A stretch of 64,000 nucleotides of DNA from Brachybacterium massiliense (GTDB taxonomy: Bacteria > Actinomycetota > Actinomycetes > Actinomycetales > Dermabacteraceae): the NCBI RefSeq assembly GCF_900184245.1, contig NZ_FXXB01000006.1, positions 62,001 through 126,000 of the forward strand. The letters run 5' to 3'. The position numbers and the translations under genes were made by a program. This document shows, in pieces, positions 32,414 to 40,883 of the stretch (within the stretch, counting starts at the first letter, position 1; each line of letters opens with the position of its first letter). The notes below the pieces were generated by a model. The model had not been told where the DNA came from. It ran no database searches and saw only the letters and a program-made list of their open reading frames with translations.

Positions 32414-33598
32414 TCAGGCGGCGAGCAGCTTCTCCATCCGCTCGAGACCCTCACGGGCCAGGCGGGTGTTCACGTGGGCGTAGCCCTTCGTGGTGAGCAC
32501 GGAGGAGTGCCCGAGGATCGTCTGGATGACGTGGATGTCGACGCCGGCCTCGAGCAGCAGCGTGGCGACGCCATGCCGGGCATCGTGCAGCCGGACCGGC
32601 GGCAGCTTGGCGGCGGCGAGGATGGCCTTCCAGGCGTTCCGGTCGGTCTTCTGGTCCAGCGGCATCCCGTCGGCGCGGCGGAAAAGGAGGTCGTGCTTCT
32701 CCGTCTCCGCCGGCATCCGCTCGATGTGCGTCTCGAGGGCGACGTGGAGCGGCTCGATGATCGGGACGACGCGGAAGGAGCCTCCGGTCTTCGGGGGGAG
32801 GAGCCAGTAGCCGCGGCCAAGGTCTCGCTGGGGGATCGACTCGTCGGGCTTCGCGCCCTGCTTGAGCTTCTGCACCTGCCAGCGGACGGTGACGAGGTCC
32901 CGCTCGAGGTCGATGGCGCCGCGCTCGATGCCGAGGCACTCGCCCTGCCGCATCCCGGTGAAGAGCGCGAGGGCCCACCGCGCCGCGAGGGGGTCCTCGG
33001 CGACCGCCTCGAGCAGCGCGCGGGTCTGGGCGCCGGTGAGCACGCTGGTCTCGACGTGGCGCCGCTTCGGCGCCGCAACATGGTCGCGGTCGGCGGGGTT
33101 CTGGCGGAGGTGGCCGGCGCGGACGGCGTCGCGGAGGATCACGGCGAGGATGCGGTGGATCTGCAGGCGGGTGGTGGAGGAGACGGGCCTCTTCGCGTCC
33201 TTGCCTTCGCCGTACCCGGTCTTGCAGAGCTCTTGCACCGCTTCGACGTGGCGGGGTGTGAGGTCGGCGAGCTTCACCCGGCCGATCGCGGGGATGATCC
33301 AGCGGCTGACGTACCCGGCGTACGTGTCGAGGGTGCGGGGGCGGAGCCGCTCCGGCGCGGTCTCCTTGAGCCACTTCTCGCACCAGGCCTTCACGGTGGG
33401 CGCTGCGGTGATGACATCGCCGTGCTGGTCGAGCTCGGCGCGGAGGTCGCGGAGCTTCTGGGCGGCGATGCCGCGGTCCTTCGAGCGGACCGTCTTGCGG
33501 CGCCGCTTCTGGTCGGGCCCCTCGGGGAGGGTGACACTCGCGGTCCAGTAGCCCCTGCTGTCCTTGTAGAGCGACCCGTCGCCCTTGGCTCTCGCCAT
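32414..33598 (-). CDS. int: Tyrosine-family phage integrase (394 aa)
   Basis: ATG 33598 follows AGGAGGA. Residues ~1-60 are the arm-binding start (GDGSLYKDSRGYWTASVTLPEG), ~65-170 the core-binding SAM-like domain, and ~185-394 the catalytic domain. Catalytic residues seen: Arg217 (TGMRQGE), His338 and Arg341 (LHDARHG), His364 (LGHSS), Tyr373 (KGYAHV). It lies next to a tRNA-derived attachment site, the usual setting. It joins the phage attP to the host tRNA gene. Confidence 0.95.
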   Translation of the reverse strand: MARAKGDGSLYKDSRGYWTASVTLPEGPDQKRRRKTVRSKDRGIAAQKLRDLRAELDQHGDVITAAPTVKAWCEKWLKETAPERLRPRTLDTYAGYVSRWIIPAIGRVKLADLTPRHVEAVQELCKTGYGEGKDAKRPVSSTTRLQIHRILAVILRDAVRAGHLRQNPADRDHVAAPKRRHVETSVLTGAQTRALLEAVAEDPLAARWALALFTGMRQGECLGIERGAIDLERDLVTVRWQVQKLKQGAKPDESIPQRDLGRGYWLLPPKTGGSFRVVPIIEPLHVALETHIERMPAETEKHDLLFRRADGMPLDQKTDRNAWKAILAAAKLPPVRLHDARHGVATLLLEAGVDIHVIQTILGHSSVLTTKGYAHVNTRLAREGLERMEKLLAA

Positions 33599-33724
33599 CC
33601 GTTCCTCCTGGTGTAGCCATTGGTGTAGCCATACCTGCACCTAGACAGGTCTACCCGTACACCTAGGATAGTGCCTCTGACCCGCGGATATGTCGATACC
33701 CCCGCTCGTCAGGAGCCTATTGCA

Positions 33725-33771
33725 TCGGACTTTTAATCCGCGGGTCGAGGGTTCGATCCCCTCCGGGCCCA
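33725..33771 (+). other. Prophage attachment site: 3' half of a tRNA-Lys(TTT) gene
   Basis: Contains the anticodon loop CTTTTAA (33730-33736, anticodon TTT), the 3' stem strand, a T arm GAGGG TTCGATC CCCTC and the acceptor 3' strand CGGGCCC followed by A. The D arm and 5' acceptor strand are missing, and the anticodon stem has one mismatch where phage sequence begins. A complete tRNA-Lys copy is expected at the other prophage end, outside the window. Confidence 0.85.
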
Positions 33772-34076
33772 CTGCTGGTCAGAAACGCATTGTTCTGACG
33801 AACCAACTTCCAGGCGCTGTTTCAGGTGCACCGAGGCCGTAATCGGCTGCACGACCGTAGGTCAGGTGTGGCAGAGACTTCTCGGCCGTCCTGCTCATGC
33901 TCCGGCAATGCCTCCCGCGCGCCATGTCCCATTGGCTGGATGGCAGCGGCGGCACCTTCCGCTTGCTCGCCCGATGCTCTCCGACGACGGAACCAGCACC
34001 GTGGTGGGGTGAACGCGACGATCAGATCGCCCACCGCCGGATCAGGCCGGGCCGACCGATAGATTTCGGGGGGTAG
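33772..34076. other. Non-coding stretch between prophage and IS remnant
   Basis: About 300 bases without a convincing gene. Short open frames on both strands give unfamiliar arginine/alanine-rich text. Probably decayed host or mobile DNA. Confidence 0.4.
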
Positions 34077-34124
34077 CAACGGGCCCGGTATCGCGGCCGC
34101 GACCTCGTGGAGTGGTGCTTTAAC
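34077..34124 (+). pseudogene. IS5-family transposase fragment, left part
   Basis: Reads QRARYRGRDLVEWCFN up to the IS insertion point and continues at 35578. It is the well-known C-terminal motif around the last catalytic Glu of IS5-type transposases (R-x-x-V-E-x-x-F-N-R-L-K). A stop codon precedes the fragment. Confidence 0.75.
34117..34124. repeat. 8-bp target site duplication, left copy
   Basis: GCTTTAAC directly before the IS left end; the same eight bases follow the right end at 35570-35577. Confidence 0.95.
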
Positions 34125-35569
34125 GGCTCTTCGCGGCTCGTGGTGAAGGAGAGCGTCGCGTCGCTGGCGTAGAACGACCCGTGGTCCTGCTGTGATGGGT
34201 GTTGTCTAGACAGCCACATCCCAGAGGACCACGAGCCTGTGCATGAGAATACGGGTTCGCAGCGAGATGCTGCGAGCACGATCTTCAACCTGCCCGACTA
34301 CCGCGTCATCGACGCGATCGACCTGCCCGATGGAGGCCGGCGGGTGGTGATCGAATCCATCGAGCCGCCGGGCTGTCCGTCGTGCGGGGTGCTCGCGACC
34401 AAGGTCCACTCCCGCCGATCCCAGAAGGTGCGAGACGTGCCCGTGGCCGGGGCGATGGCGGTGGTGTGGGCCAAGCGGCGCTGGTTCTGCCTCGAGTCGG
34501 CCTGCGCCCGGCGCACGTTCTGGGAAGCGACCGACCAGGTCCCGCACCGCGCGCGCTCGACGACCCGGCTGCGGGATCAGGTCGTCTCCGCGGTGATCAC
34601 CTCTGGCCGGGCAGCCTCGGAAGTCGCCCGGGCCCATGGCGTCTCGTGGTGGCTGGTCCAGGCCGCGCTGGCGGCTGCCGCCGTGGTCCTGCCCACCGCC
34701 GAGGACGTGTCAGTGACGCGCCTGGGCATCGATGAGCACCGCTACCGGTCGGTGCGCTGGTTCCGCACCGACGACGGTGCCTGGAGACGGTTCGAGCCCT
34801 GGATGACGACCCTGGTCGACCTCTCCACCGGGCAGGTCCTCGGTATCGTCGACGGCCGGGACTCCACCGCCGTCGGCGACTGGCTCGCCCAGCGCTCCGA
34901 GCTCTGGCGGGAGCGGATCGAGATCGTCGCCATCGATCCCTCGGCCGCGTTCCGCAAAGCACTGCGGACCTACCTGCCCCGCGTTGCGGTCTCGGTCGAC
35001 AAGTTCCACCTCGTCAAGCTCGGAAACGACATGGTCACCACCGTCCGTCAACGCCTAGCCCGCACCCATCGCGGTCGTCGCGGCCGCAAGGACGACCCGG
35101 CCTGGGCCCACCGGATGCTGCTGCTACGCGGCGCTGACACCCTCACTCCACGGGCCTGGGAGCGGTTGGAGTCGGTGTTCCGCACCGATGACCCCACCGA
35201 CGAGCTCTCGGCCGCCTGGGGCATCAAGGAGCAGCTCCGCCGCTTGCTGGCCACCGACACCCTCGCCCAGGCCTGGGACGAACGGATGCGGATGGGCTAC
35301 TTCGCCCAGCTCGCGAACATGCCCGAGGCGACCAAGCTCTACGACACCGTCGTGACCTGGTGGGACGCGATCGAGGTCCTCATCGTCACCGGCGCGACCA
35401 CCGCCCGAGTCGAGGCAGCGAACACCGGCATCAAGAACATCAAACGCACCGGCCGCGGCTTCCGTAACGCGGAGAACTACCGGACCCGTATCCTGTTAGC
35501 CAGCGCCGCGAGAACCGTAGCGTGAATACCCGCTACAGCAGGGTCATTCACCACGAACCGCGAAGAGCC
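34125..35569 (+). mobile_element. ISL3-family insertion sequence, intact (1445 bp)
   Basis: Left end GGCTCTTCGCGGCTCGTGGT (34125 on) and right end, read inward, GGCTCTTCGCGGTTCGTGGT (from 35569) match at 22 of the first 23 bases. Flanked by 8-bp direct repeats, the target length of ISL3 elements. One transposase gene. The fresh duplication suggests recent movement. Confidence 0.95.
34239..35525 (+). CDS. ISL3-family transposase (428 aa)
   Basis: GTG 34239 start. N-terminal zinc-ribbon (PPGCPSCGVLATKVHSRRSQKVRDVPVAG and CARRTFWE) and helix-turn-helix, then the DDE domain: GIDEHRYRSVRW and VAIDPSAAFRKALRTYLPRVAVSVDKFHLVKL, ending in the conserved ARVEAANTGIKNIKRTGRGFRNAENYRTRILLAS with the catalytic Glu. 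Full length, no stop or frameshift. Confidence 0.95.
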   Translation: MHENTGSQRDAASTIFNLPDYRVIDAIDLPDGGRRVVIESIEPPGCPSCGVLATKVHSRRSQKVRDVPVAGAMAVVWAKRRWFCLESACARRTFWEATDQVPHRARSTTRLRDQVVSAVITSGRAASEVARAHGVSWWLVQAALAAAAVVLPTAEDVSVTRLGIDEHRYRSVRWFRTDDGAWRRFEPWMTTLVDLSTGQVLGIVDGRDSTAVGDWLAQRSELWRERIEIVAIDPSAAFRKALRTYLPRVAVSVDKFHLVKLGNDMVTTVRQRLARTHRGRRGRKDDPAWAHRMLLLRGADTLTPRAWERLESVFRTDDPTDELSAAWGIKEQLRRLLATDTLAQAWDERMRMGYFAQLANMPEATKLYDTVVTWWDAIEVLIVTGATTARVEAANTGIKNIKRTGRGFRNAENYRTRILLASAARTVA

Positions 35570-35577
35570 GCTTTAAC
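35570..35577. repeat. 8-bp target site duplication, right copy
   Basis: GCTTTAAC, identical to 34117-34124. Confidence 0.95.
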
Positions 35578-35706
35578 CGTCTCAAGCAGTGGCGAGGGAT
35601 CGCGCTGCGCTCCGACAAGAGCGCCGGCTGTTACCACGCCGGACTGTGCCTGGCCGCCACCCCCCACTGGCTCGCCACCGGTGAGCGCAGCGCGGTTCAG
35701 ACGTAA
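35578..35706 (+). pseudogene. IS5-family transposase fragment, right part
   Basis: Continues in frame from 34124 once the ISL3 element and one duplication are removed: RLKQWRGIALRSDKSAGCYH..., CLAATPHWL, then a stop at 35704. This is the end of an IS5-type transposase; the rest of that gene is missing. It overlaps the merR stop. Confidence 0.8.
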
Positions 35707-36086
35707 CGGCAGACCTGGTCTGGGCCGCAGGTGTCGGGGTGGAGGGTGGTGGCCTCGTCACGGAGGGAGGTGAGGGTGTCGCGCAGTGCGGTCAGGCTGC
35801 GCAGCTGGTGCTCGATGTCCACCAGGCGTTTGTCGAGCAGATCGCGGACGTGGCCGCAGGGGGCCTGTCCGCCGTCGCGGATCTCCAGCACCTGCTGGAT
35901 CTGGGCCAGGGTGAGTCCGGCGGCCTGGCCGCGGCGGACGAAGTTCAGCCGGTCGAGCACGGTCGGTTCGTAGTCCCGGTACCCGGCGGCCGTCCGGTTC
36001 GGGGCGGGCAGCAAGCCCTGCGCTTCATAGAACCGCAGTGTCTTGGTGCTGGTGCCCGCGGCGGAGGCGAGTTCACCGATCCTCAT
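35697..36086 (-). CDS. merR: MerR-family heavy-metal regulator (129 aa)
   Basis: N-terminal winged helix (MRIGELASAAGTSTKTLRFYEAQGLLPAPNRTAAGYRDYE), long dimer helix, and cysteines at 77 (APCGHV), 120 and 126 (DTCGPDQVC) for metal binding. It faces merA across a MerR-type promoter with a strong dyad. The Cys spacing differs from classic MerR, so the metal could be mercury or another soft metal; the neighbour merA favours mercury. Confidence 0.85.
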   Translation of the reverse strand: MRIGELASAAGTSTKTLRFYEAQGLLPAPNRTAAGYRDYEPTVLDRLNFVRRGQAAGLTLAQIQQVLEIRDGGQAPCGHVRDLLDKRLVDIEHQLRSLTALRDTLTSLRDEATTLHPDTCGPDQVCRYV

Positions 36087-36122
36087 GACAGCCCTCTTCC
36101 CGGGGTCCCCGAAGGGATGGAC

Positions 36123-36155
36123 TTGACCTTCCCCTGCACTGGAAGGTCCATTCTG
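36123..36155 (+). promoter_or_regulatory. MerR-type promoter/operator of merA
   Basis: A -35 TTGACC (36123-36128) and a -10-like CCATTC are separated by 19 bases, longer than normal, with a perfect dyad GACCTTCC (36125-36132) / GGAAGGTC (36141-36148) between them. This is the hallmark of MerR-controlled promoters. Confidence 0.85.
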
Positions 36156-36181
36156 GCCTCAGTGGAGTAGTTCGACAAGTT

Positions 36182-37627
36182 ATGGGGGGAGCGCTCGTGG
36201 GCGAGAAGGTAGACCTGGCAGTGATCGGCTCCGGGGGTGCGGCGTTCTCCGCCGCGATCCGGGCCCGGAACCTGGGCAAGTCGGTGGTGATGATCGAGCG
36301 CAGCACGGTCGGCGGGACCTGCGTGAATATCGGTTGCGTGCCGTCCAAAGCGCTGCTCGCCGCCGCCGAGACTCGGCACGTCGCCGCCGATGCGACCGGC
36401 CGGTTCCCCGGCATTGCCGCCGGGGCCGGCCCGGTGGACATGCCGGCCCTGATTCAGTCCAAGCAGTCGCTGGTGGAGGGCCTGCGGTCGGACAAGTACG
36501 TCGATCTCGCTGCTTCCTACGACTGGCCCATCAGGCAGGGCGTCGCCTCCTTCGCCGGAACCCCGGAGGCCCCGATGCTGCAAGTCACCGGCCCGGACGG
36601 GAACGCCGAGGTGGTCGAGGCGAAGCATTACCTGGTCGCCACCGGCGCCCACCCCTGGATCCCGAACCTCCCAGGGCTGGAGCAGGTCGACTACCTGACC
36701 TCGACCACCGCGATGGAGCTCACCGAGGTCCCCGAGTCCCTGTTGGTCCTCGGTGGCGGGTACGTCGCCTTGGAGTTGGCCCAGCTCTTCGCCCGGCTCG
36801 GCTCGACGGTGACCATGTTGGTCCGCTCCCGGCTGGCCTCCGCCGAGGAGCCCGAGGCAAACCAGGTGCTGGCATCGGTCTTCGCCGACGAGGGCATAAC
36901 GGTGCTCCGCCACGCTCAGCTCGCCACGATCAGCCAGGACGAGGCGACCGGTGAGGTGATCGCCACCGCGACCGTCGAAGGCCGGACCGGCCAGTTCCGC
37001 GCCCAGCGGGTGCTGGTGGCACTGGGTCGACGTCCGGTCACCGACTCCCTGAACCTGGAGATGGTCCAGGTCCAGACCGGTCCCAGCGGGGAGATCATCG
37101 TCGACGATTCACTGGCCACCGCCAACCCGCGCATTTGGGCCGCCGGGGACGTCACCGGGCACCCGGAGTTCGTCTACGTCGCCGCCCACCACGGGGCGAT
37201 GGCTATCGACAATGCCTTCACCGGGGCGGGACGGACGGTCAACTACGCCCACCTGCCCCGGGTAACGTTCACCAGTCCCGCCATTGGCGCGGTCGGGATG
37301 ACCGAGACAGAGGCCCTGGCGGCCGGCTACCGCTGCAACTGCCGAGTGCTGCCGCTGGATTACGTGCCCCGTGCCCTGGTCAACCGGGACACCCGCGGAT
37401 TCATCAAGGTCGTCATCGATGATGACACCGGCCGCATCCTCGGCCTCACCGCCGTCGCCAAGGACGCCGGCGAACTCGCTGCCGCCGGCGTCTTCCTTCT
37501 CGAGGGGCACCAGACCTATCAGGACGTCGCCGCCATGTGGGCGCCCTATCTGACCATGGCCGAAGGCATCAAGCTCGCCTGCCAGTCCTTCACCACCGAC
37601 CCCTCCCAGCTGTCCTGTTGCGCCTGA
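36182..37627 (+). CDS. merA: Mercuric reductase without N-terminal metal-binding domain (481 aa)
   Basis: Pyridine nucleotide-disulfide oxidoreductase: FAD site (DLAVIGSGGAAFSAAIRA), redox pair CVNIGC (Cys47, Cys52), NAD(P)H site (LLVLGGGYVALELAQ), second FAD motif (RIWAAGDVTG) and dimer domain. The Cys pair Cys479-Cys480 at the C-terminus (LSCCA) is specific for MerA, which reduces Hg(II) to Hg(0). No NmerA domain, common in Actinobacteria. No merT/P transporter nearby. Confidence 0.93.
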   Translation: MGGALVGEKVDLAVIGSGGAAFSAAIRARNLGKSVVMIERSTVGGTCVNIGCVPSKALLAAAETRHVAADATGRFPGIAAGAGPVDMPALIQSKQSLVEGLRSDKYVDLAASYDWPIRQGVASFAGTPEAPMLQVTGPDGNAEVVEAKHYLVATGAHPWIPNLPGLEQVDYLTSTTAMELTEVPESLLVLGGGYVALELAQLFARLGSTVTMLVRSRLASAEEPEANQVLASVFADEGITVLRHAQLATISQDEATGEVIATATVEGRTGQFRAQRVLVALGRRPVTDSLNLEMVQVQTGPSGEIIVDDSLATANPRIWAAGDVTGHPEFVYVAAHHGAMAIDNAFTGAGRTVNYAHLPRVTFTSPAIGAVGMTETEALAAGYRCNCRVLPLDYVPRALVNRDTRGFIKVVIDDDTGRILGLTAVAKDAGELAAAGVFLLEGHQTYQDVAAMWAPYLTMAEGIKLACQSFTTDPSQLSCCA

Positions 37628-37739
37628 TCCGGCCACGCGATAGTCACCGCTGCCTTTAGCAACACGGCCTAGTGCACAGGCGAACGATGCCGCCCCCGGC
37701 AACCAGGGAATTGTGGCGCTGAGTTTCTCCGCGCGTCAG

Positions 37740-38399
37740 TCAGTGGGGCGTTGTGGATGCAGGAAGAATTTCGGTCAGTAGGTGGCGGACGCGGGCGTCG
37801 ATCTCGTCGCGGACTTCGCGTGCTTGCTTGAGTGTGCTGTCTGCTGGGTCGCGGAGGTCCCAGTCCTCATAGCGTTTGCCGGGGTAGATGGGGCAGGCGT
37901 CTCCGCAGCCCATGGTGATGACGACGTCGGCTGCGCGGACGACATCATCGGTGAGGGGCTTGGGGAATGCGGAGGCAAGCTCGATTCCGATCTCGTGCAT
38001 GACTTCCACGGCGCGTGGGTGGAGTGCGTCGCTGGGTGCGGATCCGGCGGAGCGGACGTGCACTCGACCCGCGGCGTGGTGATCCAGCAGCGCGGCGGCC
38101 ATCTGTGAGCGGCCTGCGTTCTGAACGCACACCAGCAGCACTTCGGGGACGTCGTGGGGGGCGGCGCCCTTGGCTTGTGCGAGGGCGGTCAATCGGTCTC
38201 TGGCGAAGCGCTCGGTGAGTGAAGGCAGGTGGGAGGTGATCTTGGAGGTGCGAGCCAGAGCGGTGTAGGACTCGAAGACGTACCGGTCAACCGTCTCGGC
38301 AGCGAACACCCCGGTGAAGCGGCGAGAGAGATCGCCGGCGATGCTGTGGAGGACGTGCTCGGCGCTCAAGAGCGAAGGGGTCTCACGCTGCGATGCCAT
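37740..38399 (-). CDS. arsC: ArsC-like arsenate reductase with N-terminal helical domain (219 aa)
   Basis: Residues ~12-75 form a three-helix domain found in actinobacterial, mycothiol-linked ArsC proteins. Then a low-molecular-weight phosphatase fold with active-site loop CVQNAGRS (Cys91) and VITMGCGDACPIYPGKRYEDWDL. It reduces arsenate to arsenite for export. Third gene of the leftward ars operon, 8 bases after the second arsC. Confidence 0.9.
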   Translation of the reverse strand: MASQRETPSLLSAEHVLHSIAGDLSRRFTGVFAAETVDRYVFESYTALARTSKITSHLPSLTERFARDRLTALAQAKGAAPHDVPEVLLVCVQNAGRSQMAAALLDHHAAGRVHVRSAGSAPSDALHPRAVEVMHEIGIELASAFPKPLTDDVVRAADVVITMGCGDACPIYPGKRYEDWDLRDPADSTLKQAREVRDEIDARVRHLLTEILPASTTPH

Positions 38400-38407
38400 C
38401 TTGATCC

Positions 38408-38851
38408 TCAGTTCTGAGCCGAGGTGGTCGAGGTGCCCTGCGGGAGAAGGCTGGCGATGAGCTCCTCGACGCGGGCGCGGATCTCATCGCGCACGGGGCG
38501 GACCTCCGCGACGCCCTTCCCGGCCGGGTCTGCGAGCTTCCAGTCCTCGTAGCGCTTGCCGGGGTAGATCGGGCAGGCGTCGCCGCAGCCCATGGTGATG
38601 ACGACGTCGGAGGCCTGGACGGATTCGGGGGTGAGGATCTTCGGATTCTGGTGGGAGATGTCGATGCCGACCTCGGCCATCGCCTCTACTGCGGCGGGGT
38701 TGATCGAGTCGGCGGGCGCGGAACCGGCGGAACGCACCTCGATGCGGTCACCGGCGAGCTCACGCAGCCATCCCGCCGCCATCTGGGAGCGGCCGGCGTT
38801 GTGGACACAGACGAACAGGACACTGGGACGTGCGGTCACGAGGATCTCCAA
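38408..38851 (-). CDS. arsC: Arsenate reductase, phosphatase-fold (147 aa)
   Basis: Single-domain ArsC: loop CVHNAGRS (Cys15) and VITMGCGDACPIYPGKRYEDWKL with the further redox cysteines. Follows arsR by 16 bases. Its sequence is close to the C-terminal domain of the neighbouring arsC. Confidence 0.92.
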   Translation of the reverse strand: MEILVTARPSVLFVCVHNAGRSQMAAGWLRELAGDRIEVRSAGSAPADSINPAAVEAMAEVGIDISHQNPKILTPESVQASDVVITMGCGDACPIYPGKRYEDWKLADPAGKGVAEVRPVRDEIRARVEELIASLLPQGTSTTSAQN

Positions 38852-38867
38852 AGCAGGCAGTAGGGAA

Positions 38868-39233
38868 TCAGGCGATATCGAGGAAGGCGCGGAGTTCGGC
38901 GAAGGCCGACGGAACGACGGAGTAGTGGGCCCAGCGACCCTTCTGCTCGCGCGTGAGCAGGCCGGCGTCGACGAGCTTCTTCATGTGGTGGCTGACGGTG
39001 GGCTGGCTGATCCCGAGCGGTTCGGTGAGGTCGCATGCACAGACTGAATCGCAGCCCTGGGTGGCGACGTGGGAGAGGAGCCGGAGGCGTGTGGGATCGG
39101 ACAGCGCCTTGAGCAGGGACGCGATCCTCTCGGCGTCGACGATGTCGACGGGCCCGGCGGACAGCGTGCAGCACTCGTCGGACGGGGTGCTCTCCTTGAT
39201 CCCGGCAGCAACAGTCTGGGTCGTCGTGGTCAT
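38868..39233 (-). CDS. arsR: ArsR-family arsenite-responsive repressor (121 aa)
   Basis: Winged helix with TEPLGISQPTVSHHMKKLVDAGLL. Cysteines at 61, 65 and 67 (GCDSVCACDL) in the DNA-binding helix region are the usual As(III) site, and an extra pair Cys21-Cys22 lies near the start. It would repress the two divergent ars operons through the operator directly upstream. Confidence 0.93.
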   Translation of the reverse strand: MTTTTQTVAAGIKESTPSDECCTLSAGPVDIVDAERIASLLKALSDPTRLRLLSHVATQGCDSVCACDLTEPLGISQPTVSHHMKKLVDAGLLTREQKGRWAHYSVVPSAFAELRAFLDIA

Positions 39234-39243
39234 GCCCTCACCT

Positions 39244-39265
39244 TACATTGACAGTCATCGATGTA
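39244..39265. promoter_or_regulatory. Likely ArsR operator
   Basis: TACATTGA and TCGATGTA form an inverted repeat matching at 7 of 8 bases, with 6 bases between. It sits 11 bases before the arsR start, in the 81-base gap between the divergent arsR and acr3 genes. Confidence 0.65.
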
Positions 39266-39314
39266 CAGCATAGCGTTCGGATCGATATCCGTCGATGGAA
39301 GGTGCCGAACACTG

Positions 39315-40406
39315 ATGAGTACGACCACCAAAAACGTGGAGCAGCCACGCGTGATGAAGGAGATGTCCTTCCTGGATCGCTGGCTGCCGGTATGGATCCT
39401 GGCCGCAATGGTCGTAGGGCTCCTGCTGGGACGGTTCATCCCCGGCCTGAACACCGCTCTGGAAGCGGTGAAGATCGGCTCCGTCTCCCTGCCTATCGCG
39501 ATCGGGCTGCTGGTGATGATGTATCCGGTCCTCGCTAAGGTCCGCTACGACGAGACCCGCCGCATCGGCGCGGACAAGCGACTGCTGATCTCTTCGCTGG
39601 TGCTGAACTGGCTGATCGGCCCTGCACTGATGTTCGCGCTGGCGTGGATCTTCCTGGCCGACCTGCCGGAGTACCGCACGGGCCTGATCATCGTCGGCCT
39701 CGCCCGCTGTATCGCCATGGTGCTCATCTGGAACGATCTTGCCTGCGGTGACCGCGAGGCTGCCGCCGTGCTCGTCGCGATCAATTCCGTCTTCCAGGTC
39801 ATCGCCTTCGGTGCCCTGGGCTGGTTCTACCTCCAGGCGCTCCCCTCGTGGCTGGGGCTGCCGACCACGTCGGCAGAGTTCTCGATCGGCGCGATCGTCC
39901 TCAGCGTGCTGATCTTCCTCGGGATCCCCCTGGTCGCCGGGTTCCTCACGCGCGTGGTCGGGGAGCGAGCGAAGGGCCGTACCTGGTACGAGGAGCGCTT
40001 CCTCCCGAAGATCGGCCCGTGGGCCCTGTACGGGCTGCTGTTCACCATCGTGTTGCTGTTCGCGCTCCAGGGCGACGCGATCATTTCCGCTCCGGGGGAC
40101 GTGGCCCGTATCGCCCTGCCGCTGTTGGTCTACTTCGTGGTGATGTTCCTGGGGTCGTTCCTGGTCGGCCGGGCGATCGGCCTGAACTACGCGAAGTCCA
40201 CGACCGTCGCCTTCACCGCCTCGGGCAACAACTTCGAGCTCGCCATCGCCGTCGCCATCGGCACCTTCGGCGTCACCTCCGGCCAGGCTCTCGCGGGTGT
40301 CGTCGGCCCCCTGATCGAGGTCCCCGTCCTCGTCGGCCTCGTCTACGTCGCCCTTGCGATGGGTCGCCGCCTGTTCCCCGGCGACGCCACCGTCCCTACC
40401 CGATGA
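39315..40406 (+). CDS. acr3: Arsenite efflux permease Acr3 (363 aa)
   Basis: Ten hydrophobic segments of the bile acid/arsenite/riboflavin transporter superfamily. The conserved Acr3 segments [19 protein letters not shown] and [20 protein letters not shown] carry the essential Cys and Asn residues. ATG 39315 is used, as the 18 residues upstream are not family-like. It exports As(III) with arsC and arsO-like genes downstream. Confidence 0.95.
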   Translation: MSTTTKNVEQPRVMKEMSFLDRWLPVWILAAMVVGLLLGRFIPGLNTALEAVKIGSVSLPIAIGLLVMMYPVLAKVRYDETRRIGADKRLLISSLVLNWLIGPALMFALAWIFLADLPEYRTGLIIVGLARCIAMVLIWNDLACGDREAAAVLVAINSVFQVIAFGALGWFYLQALPSWLGLPTTSAEFSIGAIVLSVLIFLGIPLVAGFLTRVVGERAKGRTWYEERFLPKIGPWALYGLLFTIVLLFALQGDAIISAPGDVARIALPLLVYFVVMFLGSFLVGRAIGLNYAKSTTVAFTASGNNFELAIAVAIGTFGVTSGQALAGVVGPLIEVPVLVGLVYVALAMGRRLFPGDATVPTR

Positions 40407-40428
40407 CCAGCAGAAAGATCGAGTCACG

Positions 40429-40857
40429 ATGACTACGAAACGTCCCGCAGTCCTGTTCGTGTGCGTGAAGAACGGCGGCAAGTCCCAGATGGCCGCGGCC
40501 CTCATGCGCCACCACGCCGGAGACGCCGTCGAGGTCCACTCCGCCGGCACCCGGCCCGGCAGCTCCATCAATGCGCAGTCTGCGGAGGCGATCGCCGAGG
40601 TCGGTGCGGACATGTCCTCCGCTGTTCCGCAGCCGGTCACCCCGGAACTGCTGCGCAGCGTCGATCACGTGATCGTCATCGGTGGCGAAGCCGTCATCGA
40701 GCCGGTCGACGGGATGGCAGCGCCGGTGACCACCTGGCACACCGATGAACCCTCCCAACGCGGCATCGAAGGGATGGAGCGCATGCGCCTGGTCCGCGAC
40801 GACATCGACGCTCACGTCCGCGCGCTCCTGACCGACCTCACCCAGACCTCGAACTGA
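40429..40857 (+). CDS. ArsC-like phosphatase-fold protein (142 aa)
   Basis: Low-molecular-weight phosphatase fold with loop CVKNGGKS near residue 12. Unlike the two leftward ArsC proteins it lacks the GCGDACP segment; that place reads [10 protein letters not shown]. It may be a divergent reductase or an arsenic-related phosphatase. Lies 22 bases after acr3. Confidence 0.8.
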   Translation: MTTKRPAVLFVCVKNGGKSQMAAALMRHHAGDAVEVHSAGTRPGSSINAQSAEAIAEVGADMSSAVPQPVTPELLRSVDHVIVIGGEAVIEPVDGMAAPVTTWHTDEPSQRGIEGMERMRLVRDDIDAHVRALLTDLTQTSN

Positions 40858-40883
40858 CCTCACCAGCAGCAAGGAGTCCCATC

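Noticed and set aside
32186..33616. Long plus-strand open frame opposite the integrase
   Set aside because: The integrase on the minus strand has all catalytic residues; this frame has none.
33822..34079. Minus-strand frame of 85 codons between prophage and IS
   Set aside because: No ribosome site, unfamiliar text, and it runs into the IS5 remnant.
36083..36913. Minus-strand frame opposite merA
   Set aside because: Shadow of merA; no ribosome site and His/Gly/Arg-rich text.
39255..40640. 461-codon minus-strand frame opposite acr3
   Set aside because: Acr3 family identity on the plus strand is clear; the other frame is low-complexity Gln/Asp/Arg text.
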